NCBI RefSeq assembly: GCF_002091715.1
Contig: NZ_BDAG01000026.1
Location: 1 to 64,000, forward strand
Reading direction: 5' to 3'
Length of the DNA stretch: 64,000 bases
From: Pseudomonas migulae NBRC 103157
Lineage (GTDB): Bacteria; Pseudomonadota; Gammaproteobacteria; Pseudomonadales; Pseudomonadaceae
The notes under the pieces were generated by a model. That model had not been told where the DNA came from and made no database searches. It saw nothing but the letters and a program-made list of their open reading frames with translations. Within the stretch, counting starts at the first letter, position 1. Every line of letters starts with the position of its first letter. Positions 42,239-50,972 of the stretch are shown here, piece by piece. A program made the position numbers and the translations under genes.

Positions 42239-43440
42239 CTTCATCAGCGCTGATGCCCGTGGAGGAAGCCATTGCCAGACTGCTGGCGATGGCCGAGGCG
42301 CAACGACTGCATGACAGCGAGCCGGTCCAGTTGAATGCGGCCCGGCACCGCGTGCTGGCCAATGATCTGGTGGCTGATCTGGACCTTCCGCCGTGGCCCA
42401 ATAGCGCCATGGATGGTTATGCGTTGAATGTTCACGGCTGGAGCGGGCAACCTTTAGCCGTGTCGCAACAGATTTTTGCCGGCCGCGCCCCCGACGCCTT
42501 GTTGCCGGGAACCTGCGCTCGAACCTTCACCGGTGCGCCTGTGCCGGAGGGCGCCAACTGCGTTGAGATGCAAGAGAACGTCGAGGTTCTGGCGGACGGT
42601 CAGATACGCTTCAAGCAGCCGTTGACGGCGGGCCAGAATATTCGACCGCAAGGCCAGGAGAATCGGGTGGGCCAGGTTTTGTTGCTGGCGGGTACACGGT
42701 TGGGACCGTTCGAACTGGCGGTGGCCGCGGCTCAGGGCATGACCCATGTCGATGTGGTGCGACGGCCACGGGTCGCGCTGCTTTCCACCGGCGATGAACT
42801 GGTGGAACCAGGCACGCCGCTGAAGCCCGGCGGCATTTACAACAGCAACCGGACGTTGTTGAGCCACTGGCTGGAAGCACTGGGCTGCGAGGTCATTGAT
42901 GCCGGGATTCTCCCTGACCAATCACGGCAGACCCGGCTCAAGCTTGAACAGTTGCAGCACGCCGCCGATTTGATTCTGACGACTGGCGGCGTGTCCGCCG
43001 GTGATGCCGACTGCCTTGGGCAAGTGTTGCGCGAATGCGGCCGGCCGCTGTTGTGGAAGCTGTCGATCAAACCGGGCAAACCACTGACCGTCGGCCATTT
43101 TGGCACGGTGCCGGTGATCGGCCTGCCAGGCAACCCGACTTCGGCGCTGGTGACCTTCGGGTTATTGGCCCGGGCCTACCTGCTGCGGATTCAGGGTGTG
43201 GAAGACGTCACGCCATTGAGCTTTGCGGTGAGCGCCGGGTTCGACTGGCCGAAGGCCGGAAGCCGGCAGGAGTACCTGCGGGTCAAACTGGAAGCAGGCC
43301 ATGCCGTGCTCTATCCGAACCAGAGTTCAGGCGTGTTGCTGGGCGCGTCATGGGCGGATGGACTGGCTGAGATTGCGCAAGGTTGCACGCTGAAGGTCGG
43401 TGATCCGGTGCGGTTCATCCCCTTCAGCGAATTGTTCTAG
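42235..43440 (+). CDS. moeA: Molybdopterin molybdenumtransferase
   Basis: This 401-residue enzyme inserts molybdate into adenylylated molybdopterin. Motifs are NSAMDGYALN, PRVALLSTGDELV, TTGGVSAGDADCLG and VIGLPGNP. The start at 42235 overlaps the moaB stop. A hairpin follows the stop, and the bestrophin gene is convergent. With moaB it forms a two-gene operon beside its LysR regulator. Confidence 0.93.
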   Translation: MTSSALMPVEEAIARLLAMAEAQRLHDSEPVQLNAARHRVLANDLVADLDLPPWPNSAMDGYALNVHGWSGQPLAVSQQIFAGRAPDALLPGTCARTFTGAPVPEGANCVEMQENVEVLADGQIRFKQPLTAGQNIRPQGQENRVGQVLLLAGTRLGPFELAVAAAQGMTHVDVVRRPRVALLSTGDELVEPGTPLKPGGIYNSNRTLLSHWLEALGCEVIDAGILPDQSRQTRLKLEQLQHAADLILTTGGVSAGDADCLGQVLRECGRPLLWKLSIKPGKPLTVGHFGTVPVIGLPGNPTSALVTFGLLARAYLLRIQGVEDVTPLSFAVSAGFDWPKAGSRQEYLRVKLEAGHAVLYPNQSSGVLLGASWADGLAEIAQGCTLKVGDPVRFIPFSELF

Positions 43441-43453
43441 AGCGAGTCGCCCC

Positions 43454-43475
43454 CCCCTCACCGCTGGGTGAGGGG
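43454..43475. terminator. Hairpin between convergent moeA and bestrophin genes
   Basis: Arms CCCCTCACC and GGTGAGGGG form a 9 bp stem with a 4-base loop. It lacks a clear T-run but sits between two convergent stops. Confidence 0.55.
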
Positions 43476-43485
43476 AGCGTCTCGA

Positions 43486-44385
43486 TCACTCAAGCACGAA
43501 ATCAACGGGCTCCAGCACCGGAGGAAACTGCGTCACCCCAAGCGCCGACAGGACATCACGTTCGATGATGCGCACCAAGGCATCGGTGGGCAGGTCATTT
43601 TCGTCACGACCGAACGGGTCTTCCAGCTCATCGCCGATCGCATCCAGACCGAAAAACGTGTAGCTGACAATGGCCGTGAAAATCGGTGTCAGCCAGCCCA
43701 ACGGTTCGGCCATGGCAAAGGGCAGCAGGATGCAGAAAAGGTAGATGGTCCTGTGCAGCAACAGCGTGTAGGGAAACGGCAGTGGTGTGTGTTTGATCCT
43801 TTCGCAAACGGCCTGGGCCTGGGTCAGGCGGGTCAAATGACTGGCCATGAGCGTATAGCGCCATTCACTGATTGCGCCCGATTCGCTGAGCGTCGAACAC
43901 TGCTGAGCGACTTGAAGCAAAATTTGCCCACTCAAGTCGGCGGCATTGTTCCTGGGTATCGGGTCGAGCCAGTCACCGCTGGCCGCCAGTTCGTTCTCCG
44001 AGCGCAGTTTCGCGTTGAGCGCATGGGCGAAGCCGCACAGGTTGCTGAGGATTTTGTGCCGTTCGCCGGCGTCCTTGACGATCTGGGTTTCGCGAATCAT
44101 CGAACGAATGTCGACGATCACATCCCCCCACGCCTTGCGTGCTTCATACCAGCGGTCATAACAGGCGTTGTTGCGAAAGCTCATGAAGATCGACAGCGAC
44201 AAGCCCAACAGGGTGAATGGTGTTGCACTGACCTTGGAGAAATAAGTGGGGTGCAGGGTTTCGATCAGCACGATGGCCGAGGCGAGCAACGTCACCATCA
44301 GGCTGCGCCAGGCAATGCGTTTGGCGATCGAACCCTTGAGTGAAGTCAGGACGCCGATCAGGTTGGGTTTGGGTCTCACGATCAT
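43486..44385 (-). CDS. Bestrophin-like anion channel (UPF0187)
   Basis: This 299-residue membrane protein has four predicted helices and the bestrophin-family signature ACYDRWYEARKAWG. The last cytoplasmic part has DAIGDELEDPFGRDENDLP. Bacterial homologues form pentameric ion channels. It ends the moaA transcript side: moaA lies 5 bp upstream on the same strand, so the two are cotranscribed, although a link to cofactor synthesis is not obvious. Confidence 0.85.
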   Translation of the reverse strand: MIVRPKPNLIGVLTSLKGSIAKRIAWRSLMVTLLASAIVLIETLHPTYFSKVSATPFTLLGLSLSIFMSFRNNACYDRWYEARKAWGDVIVDIRSMIRETQIVKDAGERHKILSNLCGFAHALNAKLRSENELAASGDWLDPIPRNNAADLSGQILLQVAQQCSTLSESGAISEWRYTLMASHLTRLTQAQAVCERIKHTPLPFPYTLLLHRTIYLFCILLPFAMAEPLGWLTPIFTAIVSYTFFGLDAIGDELEDPFGRDENDLPTDALVRIIERDVLSALGVTQFPPVLEPVDFVLE

Positions 44386-44390
44386 GGTTT

Positions 44391-45389
44391 TCAGCCGCCC
44401 GTCATGTTCATGAAGCGAACCACCTGGACGTCATCGTTCACTTCGAAATTGTGCCGATAAGGCTTGAGCTTCATCGCCTCGATAATGGCTTTTTCCAGGC
44501 GTTCGGGCTGGCCGGGATGGGCGCGCAACACCGCCTTGAGATCGACGGAATGCTCGTTGCCCAGGCACAGCAGCAGTCGACCTTCCACGGTCAGCCGCAC
44601 TCGGTTGCAGGTGCCGCAAAAGTTGTGGCTATGGGGGGAAATGAACCCCAGGCGAATCTGCGGTGCCTCGGCCAGACGCCAGTAGCGGGAAGGGCCTTGG
44701 GTCGACTCGGCGGAGTCAATCAAAGTGTAGCGCTCGGCAATCCGTTCACGTACCTGGGCGCTGGAATAAAACGATTCCGCGCGGCTGTGCTCATGGATGG
44801 TGCCCAAGGGCATTTCTTCGATGAATGAAATGTCTAGCTGGCGGTCGATGGCGAAGCTCACCAGATCGTTGATCTCGTGATCGTTGCGGCCCTTCATGAC
44901 CACGCAGTTGAGTTTGGTGTTGCGAAACCCGGCTGCGTTGGCGGCGTCGATGCCTTTGATGACCTGCGCCAGGTCGCCGGTGCGCGTCAGCTCGCGAAAG
45001 CGCTGCGGGTCCAGGCAGTCGAGGCTGATGTTCAGTCGCTTGACCCCGGCGTCAAACAACGGCTTGGCCAGTTTGCTCAACTGCGAACCATTGGTGGTCA
45101 TGCACAATTCGCGCAGGCCGGGCAGGGCAGCGATTCGTTGGCACAGTTGCACCACGCCCGGACGAATCAGCGGTTCGCCGCCGGTCAGGCGGATTTTGCG
45201 CGTTCCCAGCGCCACGAAGCTTTCGGCTACCTCGTAGATTTCTTCCAGGGTCAGGATCCGTTGGCGGGGCAGAAACTGCATGTCTTCGGCCATGCAGTAC
45301 ACGCAACGGAAATCACAACGATCGGTGACGGACATCCGTAGATAGTCCACACGCCGGGAGAACCCATCGATCAAGACTCGCTCTGACAT
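44391..45389 (-). CDS. moaA: GTP 3',8-cyclase
   Basis: This 332-residue radical-SAM enzyme starts molybdenum-cofactor synthesis from GTP. The N-terminal cluster motif is CDFRCVYC and the C-terminal cluster cysteines lie in CGTCNRVRLTVEGRLLLC. The protein ends in the GG tail that completes the MoaA active site. GAGG precedes the ATG at 45389. It is divergent from ydeP over 473 bp containing a REP pair and the ydeP control element. Confidence 0.93.
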   Translation of the reverse strand: MSERVLIDGFSRRVDYLRMSVTDRCDFRCVYCMAEDMQFLPRQRILTLEEIYEVAESFVALGTRKIRLTGGEPLIRPGVVQLCQRIAALPGLRELCMTTNGSQLSKLAKPLFDAGVKRLNISLDCLDPQRFRELTRTGDLAQVIKGIDAANAAGFRNTKLNCVVMKGRNDHEINDLVSFAIDRQLDISFIEEMPLGTIHEHSRAESFYSSAQVRERIAERYTLIDSAESTQGPSRYWRLAEAPQIRLGFISPHSHNFCGTCNRVRLTVEGRLLLCLGNEHSVDLKAVLRAHPGQPERLEKAIIEAMKLKPYRHNFEVNDDVQVVRFMNMTGG

Positions 45390-45483
45390 GACAGCCTCGC
45401 TTGGCGGTTTCGGTGGTAATGACCCGCGCACTTTGTGATGGAAATTCCGTCGTCATGCGGAATGGATTGCGGTCTCGCTATTC

Positions 45484-45549
45484 TGTAGGAGCCGGCTTGC
45501 TGGCGATGGCGTCAGTGAAATCGCCATCGCCAGCAAGCCGGCTCCTACA
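45484..45549. repeat. Inverted REP pair
   Basis: Arms TGTAGGAGCCGGCTTGCTGG and the complement flank a 14-20 bp spacer. It lies in the moaA/ydeP intergenic region. Confidence 0.9.
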
Positions 45550-45636
45550 AATTCGTCACAGTCCCGTTATTGGTCCGTTAATTTGCGACATGGACGGAGG
45601 TGTGAAGCGCAGGCTAAGAGCAACTTGATAAGGCGT

Positions 45637-45791
45637 CCAATCACTATTAATGACCGGGTGATCGATGGGCTCTATGACGAACTTTCTTAAACCGTTAAAG
45701 TTGCGGGTCAAATACTCAAGCTATTGATATTTAATGAATAAATCCCGTGATAGATGTCTTCGATAATGTGGTCATTAATAGCGATTAGACA
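45637..45791 (+). promoter_or_regulatory. ydeP control element shared with moaB-moeA
   Basis: CCAATCA (45637) and GGGCTCTAT (45667) are spaced 23 bp apart exactly as at moaB. CGTGATAGA (45746), TCGATAA (45760) and GATTAGACA (45783) also keep their mutual spacing. The middle is about 45 bp longer than at moaB. A common LysR activator is inferred. Confidence 0.6.
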
Positions 45792-45862
45792 ATATTTCAA
45801 CCCCGTTCATATTCTTGCTCCGTACTTTGAAAAGCCTGTGTGCATTGTCACGGAGAAGCATC

Positions 45863-48187
45863 ATGTCTCAAGTCGACCGTTACAAACCTTACAAGGGCGC
45901 CGCTGCCGGTTGGGGGGCGCTGATCGCCGTCACCAAAAACTGGCTCGGCAGTGAGAACGCCCTGAAAAACATCCGCGCCATGCTCAAGACCAACCAGAAC
46001 GGTGGCTTTGACTGCCCGGGTTGCGCCTGGGGGGAGTCGCCGGAAAACGGCATGGTCAAGTTCTGCGAAAACGGCGCCAAGGCAGTCAATTGGGAAGCGA
46101 CCGGTCGCCTGGTGAACCCGGCTTTTTTCAACAAATACACCGTGTCGACGCTTTCCGAGCAAAGCGATTACTGGCTCGAGTATCAAGGTCGGCTCACCCA
46201 CCCGATGCGCTACGACGCACAGTCGGACCGTTACGTGGAAACCACCTGGGACGAGGCGTTTGCCCTGATTGCCCGACACCTTAATGCGCTGGAGTCGCCG
46301 GATCAGGCCGAGTTCTACACCTCGGGCCGGGCCAGTAACGAGGCAGCTTTTCTGTACCAGTTGTTCGTACGGGCCTACGGCACCAACAATTTCCCGGACT
46401 GCTCCAACATGTGCCATGAAGCCAGCGCGGTCAGCATGATCGAAAGCCTGGGCGTGGGCAAAGGCACCGTGGTGTTCGATGACCTGGAGCATGCCGACGC
46501 GATTTTCGTCATCGGCCAGAACCCCGGCACCAACCATCCGCGGATGCTTGAACCGCTGCGCGAAGCGGTGAAGCGCGGGGCGCAGGTGATTTGCATCAAC
46601 CCGCTCAAAGAGCGCGGACTGGAGCGCTTCCAACATCCGCAGCACCCGATCGAGATGTTGCTGAACGGCTCCGAGCCGACCAACACCGCCTACTTCCGCC
46701 CGGCACTCGGCGGAGACATGGCGGTGATGCGCGGCATGGTCAAATTCCTCCTGCAGTGGGAGCGCGAAGCCCAGGCCAGCGGTGGTGAACCGGTGTTTGA
46801 CCACGCCTTCATCGCTGAACATACCTCGGGGTTGGATACTTACCTGGCCGAAGTCGATGCCACCAACTGGGCGCACATCGAGGAACAGTCCGGCATGAGC
46901 CTGGCGGATATCGAACTCGCCGCGCGCATGTACGCCAAAGCCAACGCCGTGATCATGTGCTGGGCGATGGGCCTGACCCAGCACACGCACTCGGTGCCGA
47001 TGCTGCAGGAAGTCATCAACCTGATGCTGCTGCGCGGCAACGTCGGCCGTCCCGGTGCCGGCCTGTCGCCGGTGCGCGGTCACAGTAACGTGCAAGGCGA
47101 CCGGACCATGGGCATCAACGAACTGGCGCCGGTCGAGCTGCTGGATGCACTGGAAAAACGCTTTTCGTTCAAGCCGCCGCGCGAACACGGCCACAACACC
47201 GTGATGGCGATCTCGGCGATGGAGCAGGGCCGTTCGAAAGTGTTTATCGCCCTGGGCGGCAACTTCGCTCAAGCCACGCCGGACACCCCGCGCACTCACG
47301 ATGCTCTGCGCAAATGCGACCTCACCGTGCACATCGCCACCAAACTCAACCGCAGCCATTTGGTGACCGGACAGGAAGCGCTGATTTTGCCGTGCCTGGG
47401 TCGCACCGACATCGACCTGCAGGCCGAGGGACCGCAAGGTGTCACCGTGGAAGACACCTTCAGCATGATCCACATCTCCCATGGCCAGCTGAAACCCAAG
47501 TCGGCGCACCTGCGTTCGGAGCCGGCGATCATTGCCGGGATCGCTGCCGCCACGTTGGGCAAGCATCCGATCGACTGGAACTGGGCCATCGGTGACTACG
47601 GTCGCATCCGCAACATGATTGCCGACACCATCCCGGGCTTCGAAGACTTCAATCGACGGTTGCTGCACCCGGGCGGTTTCCACATGCCGAACACCGCTTC
47701 GAATCGTGTCTGGAAAACCGCGACCGGCAAAGCGCAGTTCACCCCGAGTGCGTTGCCGGCGCATTTGATCAGCGAAGGTGTGCGCAACCTGGCAGAGAAA
47801 CCGGATCTGATCCTGCAAACCATGCGCTCCCACGATCAATACAACACCACGCTGTACGGTCTGGATGATCGCTATCGCGGGGTTTACGGCATGCGCGACG
47901 TGGTGTTCGTCAACGAGCAGGACATCCGCAAACTCGGTTTCGAGCCGGGGCAGAAGGTCGATCTGGTGTCGCTCTGGGACGACGACCGCGAGCGTCGTGT
48001 CAGCGGCTTTACCCTGATCGCTTACGACATTCCGCCGGGGCAAGCCGCGGCTTACTACCCGGAAACCAATCCATTGGTTCCGCTGGAAAGCTACGGTGAC
48101 CGTACGTTCACGCCGACCTCCAAGTTCGTCGCCATCCGGCTCGAACAGGCAGGCGCCAGCAACGTGATCATGTCTTCCATCGCGTAG
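45863..48187 (+). CDS. FdhF/YdeP-family molybdopterin oxidoreductase
   Basis: This 774-residue enzyme belongs to the DMSO-reductase superfamily, closest to YdeP and FdhF-type formate dehydrogenases. N-terminal cysteines CPGC and FCENG mark the iron-sulfur site. NMCHEASAV puts Cys-His at the position of the molybdenum ligand (selenocysteine in FdhF). The C-terminal part (about 640-774) is the cofactor-binding domain. E. coli YdeP has been linked to acid resistance; its substrate is unproven. GGAG precedes the ATG at 45863. It is surrounded by moa/moe genes that would supply its cofactor. No FdhD or electron-transfer subunit is encoded here. Confidence 0.85.
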   Translation: MSQVDRYKPYKGAAAGWGALIAVTKNWLGSENALKNIRAMLKTNQNGGFDCPGCAWGESPENGMVKFCENGAKAVNWEATGRLVNPAFFNKYTVSTLSEQSDYWLEYQGRLTHPMRYDAQSDRYVETTWDEAFALIARHLNALESPDQAEFYTSGRASNEAAFLYQLFVRAYGTNNFPDCSNMCHEASAVSMIESLGVGKGTVVFDDLEHADAIFVIGQNPGTNHPRMLEPLREAVKRGAQVICINPLKERGLERFQHPQHPIEMLLNGSEPTNTAYFRPALGGDMAVMRGMVKFLLQWEREAQASGGEPVFDHAFIAEHTSGLDTYLAEVDATNWAHIEEQSGMSLADIELAARMYAKANAVIMCWAMGLTQHTHSVPMLQEVINLMLLRGNVGRPGAGLSPVRGHSNVQGDRTMGINELAPVELLDALEKRFSFKPPREHGHNTVMAISAMEQGRSKVFIALGGNFAQATPDTPRTHDALRKCDLTVHIATKLNRSHLVTGQEALILPCLGRTDIDLQAEGPQGVTVEDTFSMIHISHGQLKPKSAHLRSEPAIIAGIAAATLGKHPIDWNWAIGDYGRIRNMIADTIPGFEDFNRRLLHPGGFHMPNTASNRVWKTATGKAQFTPSALPAHLISEGVRNLAEKPDLILQTMRSHDQYNTTLYGLDDRYRGVYGMRDVVFVNEQDIRKLGFEPGQKVDLVSLWDDDRERRVSGFTLIAYDIPPGQAAAYYPETNPLVPLESYGDRTFTPTSKFVAIRLEQAGASNVIMSSIA

Positions 48188-48190
48188 TTC

Positions 48191-48213
48191 AAACCGGAGC
48201 GGCGCTCCGGTTT
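48191..48213 (+). terminator. Hairpin after ydeP
   Basis: Arms AAACCGGAGC and GCTCCGGTTT form a perfect 10 bp stem with a 3-base loop right after the ydeP stop. The following CACCCTTT is a poor T-run, so read-through into cioA is possible. Confidence 0.6.
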
Positions 48214-48307
48214 CACCCTTTCGACATTAGTTGGCTGTGGGCCGCAAGGCCCGACGGTGGCCCGGCTGTGTGCCGTTTTTAACCCAGCCTCGATGAGGAT
48301 ATTCATC

Positions 48308-49729
48308 ATGTTCAACCTGGAGGCACTGGACCTGGCGCGAATTCAATTCGCGTTCACGGTTTCGTTCCATATCATCTTTCCTGCCATCACCATTGGCCTG
48401 GCGAGTTTTCTCGCCGTGCTCGAAGGGCTTTGGCTCAAGACCCACAACGACACCTATCGCGACCTCTACCATTTCTGGTCGAAGATCTTTGCCGTCAACT
48501 TCGGCATGGGCGTGGTGTCCGGCCTGGTCATGGCGTATGAGTTCGGCACCAACTGGAGTCGCTTTTCCGACTTCGCCGGCAGCATCACCGGTCCGTTGCT
48601 GACCTATGAGGTGCTCACGGCGTTCTTCCTTGAGGCTGGCTTCCTCGGAGTCATGCTGTTCGGCTGGAACCGGGTAGGGCGCGGGCTGCACTTTTTTGCC
48701 ACGGTGATGGTGGCGATCGGCACATTGATTTCGACCTTCTGGATTCTGGCGTCGAACAGCTGGATGCAAACGCCGCAAGGTTTCCAGATCGTCGATGGTC
48801 GGGTGATGCCGATGGATTGGCTGGCGATTGTGTTCAATCCGTCGTTCCCGTACCGGTTGGCGCACATGGCGATTGCCGCGTTCGTCGCTACCGCGTTTTT
48901 CGTTGGCTCGTCGGCGGCGTGGCATTTGCTGCGCGGCAATGACACCCGCCAGGTGCGCAAAATGCTCTCGATGGCGCTGTGGATGGCGTTGATCGTGGCG
49001 CCGATTCAGGCGGTGGTGGGTGATGCTCACGGCTTGAACACGCTGGAGCATCAACCGGCGAAAATCGCCGCGATTGAAGGGCACTGGGAGAACGCCGACA
49101 ACGGGCCAACGCCGTTGGTGCTGTTCGGCCTGCCGGACATGCAGGCCGAAAAAACCCGCTACGCCGTGGAAATCCCCTACCTGGGCAGCCTGATCCTGAC
49201 CCACAGCCTGGACAAACAGATTCCGGCGCTCAAAAGCTTTGCGAAAGAGGACCGCCCCAACGCGACGATTATCTTCTGGAGTTTTCGCGTGATGGCGGGC
49301 CTTGGCATGTTGATGATTCTGGCCGGTCTGCTCGGGCTCGCGTTGCGTCGCAGCGGTGGCCTCTATCGGCATCGCGGCTTCCTGCGATTTGTGATGTGGA
49401 TGGGGCCAAGCGGCCTGGTCGCGATGCTCGCCGGGTGGATCACCACCGAAGTGGGCCGCCAGCCATGGGTGGTGTACGGATTGTTGCGCACGGCCGACGC
49501 GGCTTCTCACCATTCGGTGGCGCAGATGAGCGTCTCGTTGGCGCTGTTCGTGGTCATCTACTTTTCGGTGTTCACGGTGGGCATCGGCTACATGATGAAA
49601 CTGGTGCGCAAAGGGCCGCAGCCGCATCACGAGCATGCCGCGGGGAACACTTTCGGTCAGGTCGTCACGCCACGTCGACCGCTGTCCGCCGACGCCGAAA
49701 ACCTCGACACCGACGCCCGCGTCAATTGA
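48308..49729 (+). CDS. cioA: Cytochrome bd-type quinol oxidase subunit I (CIO type)
   Basis: This 473-residue nine-helix protein is the heme-bearing subunit of the bd oxidase, which reduces oxygen with quinol. Signatures are the N-terminal ARIQFAFTVSFHIIFPAIT with its heme ligand His, NFGMGVVSGLVMAYEFGTNW, and GWITTEVGRQPW. The Q-loop is short, as in cyanide-insensitive CIO enzymes. GAGGA precedes the ATG at 48308. It begins a cioA-cioB-small-protein operon 120 bp behind ydeP. Confidence 0.92.
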   Translation: MFNLEALDLARIQFAFTVSFHIIFPAITIGLASFLAVLEGLWLKTHNDTYRDLYHFWSKIFAVNFGMGVVSGLVMAYEFGTNWSRFSDFAGSITGPLLTYEVLTAFFLEAGFLGVMLFGWNRVGRGLHFFATVMVAIGTLISTFWILASNSWMQTPQGFQIVDGRVMPMDWLAIVFNPSFPYRLAHMAIAAFVATAFFVGSSAAWHLLRGNDTRQVRKMLSMALWMALIVAPIQAVVGDAHGLNTLEHQPAKIAAIEGHWENADNGPTPLVLFGLPDMQAEKTRYAVEIPYLGSLILTHSLDKQIPALKSFAKEDRPNATIIFWSFRVMAGLGMLMILAGLLGLALRRSGGLYRHRGFLRFVMWMGPSGLVAMLAGWITTEVGRQPWVVYGLLRTADAASHHSVAQMSVSLALFVVIYFSVFTVGIGYMMKLVRKGPQPHHEHAAGNTFGQVVTPRRPLSADAENLDTDARVN

Positions 49730-49746
49730 AGAAGAGGAATTGAGTC

Positions 49747-50763
49747 ATGGGTATTCAAGGTATCGATCTCTCGCTGATCTGGGGCGTGATCATCGCCTTC
49801 GGCGTGATGATGTACGTGATCATGGACGGTTTCGATCTGGGGTTGGGCATCCTGTTCCCGTTGATCCCGGATGAACGGGAGCGCGATGTGATGATGAACA
49901 CCGTGGCACCGGTCTGGGATGGCAACGAGACCTGGCTGGTGCTGGGTGGCGCGGCGCTGTACGGCGCGTTTCCGCTGGCGTATTCGGTGATTCTGGAGGC
50001 GCTGTACCTGCCGCTGATATTGATGCTGTGCGGGCTGATTTTTCGCGGTGTCGCGTTTGAGTTTCGCTTCAAGGCCAGCCCGCAAAAGCGTCACATCTGG
50101 GACCTGGCGTTTATCGGTGGCTCGCTGTTGGCGACGTTCGCCCAAGGCGTGGTGATCGGTGCTTACATCGCCGGCATCCCGGTGGTTGATCGACAGTTCG
50201 CCGGTGGCACGCTGGACTGGCTGGCACCGTTCCCGTTGTTCTGCGGGGTGGGGTTGATCGTCGCTTATGCGCTGCTGGGCAGCACCTGGTTGCTGGTCAA
50301 GACCGAAGGCATGCTCGAATCGCGGATGCGCCTGTTCACGCGTCCGTTGGCCTGGTTGCTGTTGGCGGTGATCGGCGTGATCTGTATCTGGACACCGATC
50401 CTGCACCCGGACATCGCGACGCGCTGGTTTTCCCACGCTCACCTGGTCGTGTTCGGGGGCCTGGCGCTATTGGCCGCGCTCGCGTTCTTCGGCTTGCTCA
50501 GCACCTTGCGCCGGCGCCACACCCACTGGCCTTTTGTTTTTACGCTGGCGCTGGTGTTCCTGGGGTACATCGGTCTGGCGTTCAGTATCTGGCCGAACAT
50601 CGTGCCGCCCTCCATCAGCTTGTGGGCCGCGGCTTCGCCACCCACCAGTCAGTTGTTCATCCTGATCGGGGCCTTGTTCATTCTGCCGATCATCCTGATG
50701 TACACCGTCTGGAGTTACTACGTGTTCCGCGGCAAAGTGAGGATCGGCGATGGCTACCATTAA
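49747..50763 (+). CDS. cioB: Cytochrome bd-type quinol oxidase subunit II
   Basis: This 338-residue multi-helix partner of CioA begins with LIWGVIIAFGVMMYVIMDGFDLGLGIL, the signature of the subunit II family, followed by APVWDGNETWLVLGGAALYGAFP. It starts 17 bp after cioA with AGAGGAA upstream. The small DUF2474 gene overlaps its last codons. Confidence 0.93.
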   Translation: MGIQGIDLSLIWGVIIAFGVMMYVIMDGFDLGLGILFPLIPDERERDVMMNTVAPVWDGNETWLVLGGAALYGAFPLAYSVILEALYLPLILMLCGLIFRGVAFEFRFKASPQKRHIWDLAFIGGSLLATFAQGVVIGAYIAGIPVVDRQFAGGTLDWLAPFPLFCGVGLIVAYALLGSTWLLVKTEGMLESRMRLFTRPLAWLLLAVIGVICIWTPILHPDIATRWFSHAHLVVFGGLALLAALAFFGLLSTLRRRHTHWPFVFTLALVFLGYIGLAFSIWPNIVPPSISLWAAASPPTSQLFILIGALFILPIILMYTVWSYYVFRGKVRIGDGYH

Positions 50764-50905
50764 ACCGCGACAATCAGAACCCGCGCGCTGGTATCGGCGC
50801 CTCGGCTGGCTGGTGCTGATCTGGCTGGGCAGTGTGCTGGCGTTGGGCGTCGTGGCGGGGGCCTTGCGATTGTTGATGCATGCGGCGGGGATGAACTCGC
50901 ACTGA
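50750..50905 (+). CDS. DUF2474 small membrane protein of the CIO operon
   Basis: This 51-residue protein overlaps the cioB end by 14 bp in another frame. It has a charged N-terminus (PRQSEPARWYRR) and one membrane helix (about 18-42). DUF2474 proteins are found behind cioAB, as CydX is behind cydAB, and probably stabilise the oxidase. It is too short for many gene finders. A terminator follows at 50920. Confidence 0.8.
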   Translation: MATIKPRQSEPARWYRRLGWLVLIWLGSVLALGVVAGALRLLMHAAGMNSH

Positions 50906-50919
50906 CCCTTTAAAGAAAC

Positions 50920-50954
50920 AACCCGGATCGCTGTCATGGCGGTCCGGGTTTTTT
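50920..50954 (+). terminator. Rho-independent terminator of the cio operon
   Basis: Arms AACCCGGA and TCCGGGTT are followed by a run of T. It ends the cioA-cioB-DUF2474 transcript. Confidence 0.85.
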
Positions 50955-50972
50955 GCTGTTGCCGGCGCGCGT

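Larger units (their letters stand above)
45390..45862. other. Divergent moaA/ydeP control region
   Basis: This gene-free region carries an inverted REP pair near moaA (45484-45549) and then an AT-rich stretch (45600-45800) with the blocks shared with the moaB promoter. GGAG at about 45852 serves ydeP. Confidence 0.6.

Noticed and set aside
45848..48043. A 731-codon open frame antisense to ydeP
   Set aside because: It mirrors the codon pattern of the real gene in a high-GC genome and shows no family motif. Similar antisense frames over nfrB (14913-17969) and cioA (48227-49636) are rejected for the same reason.
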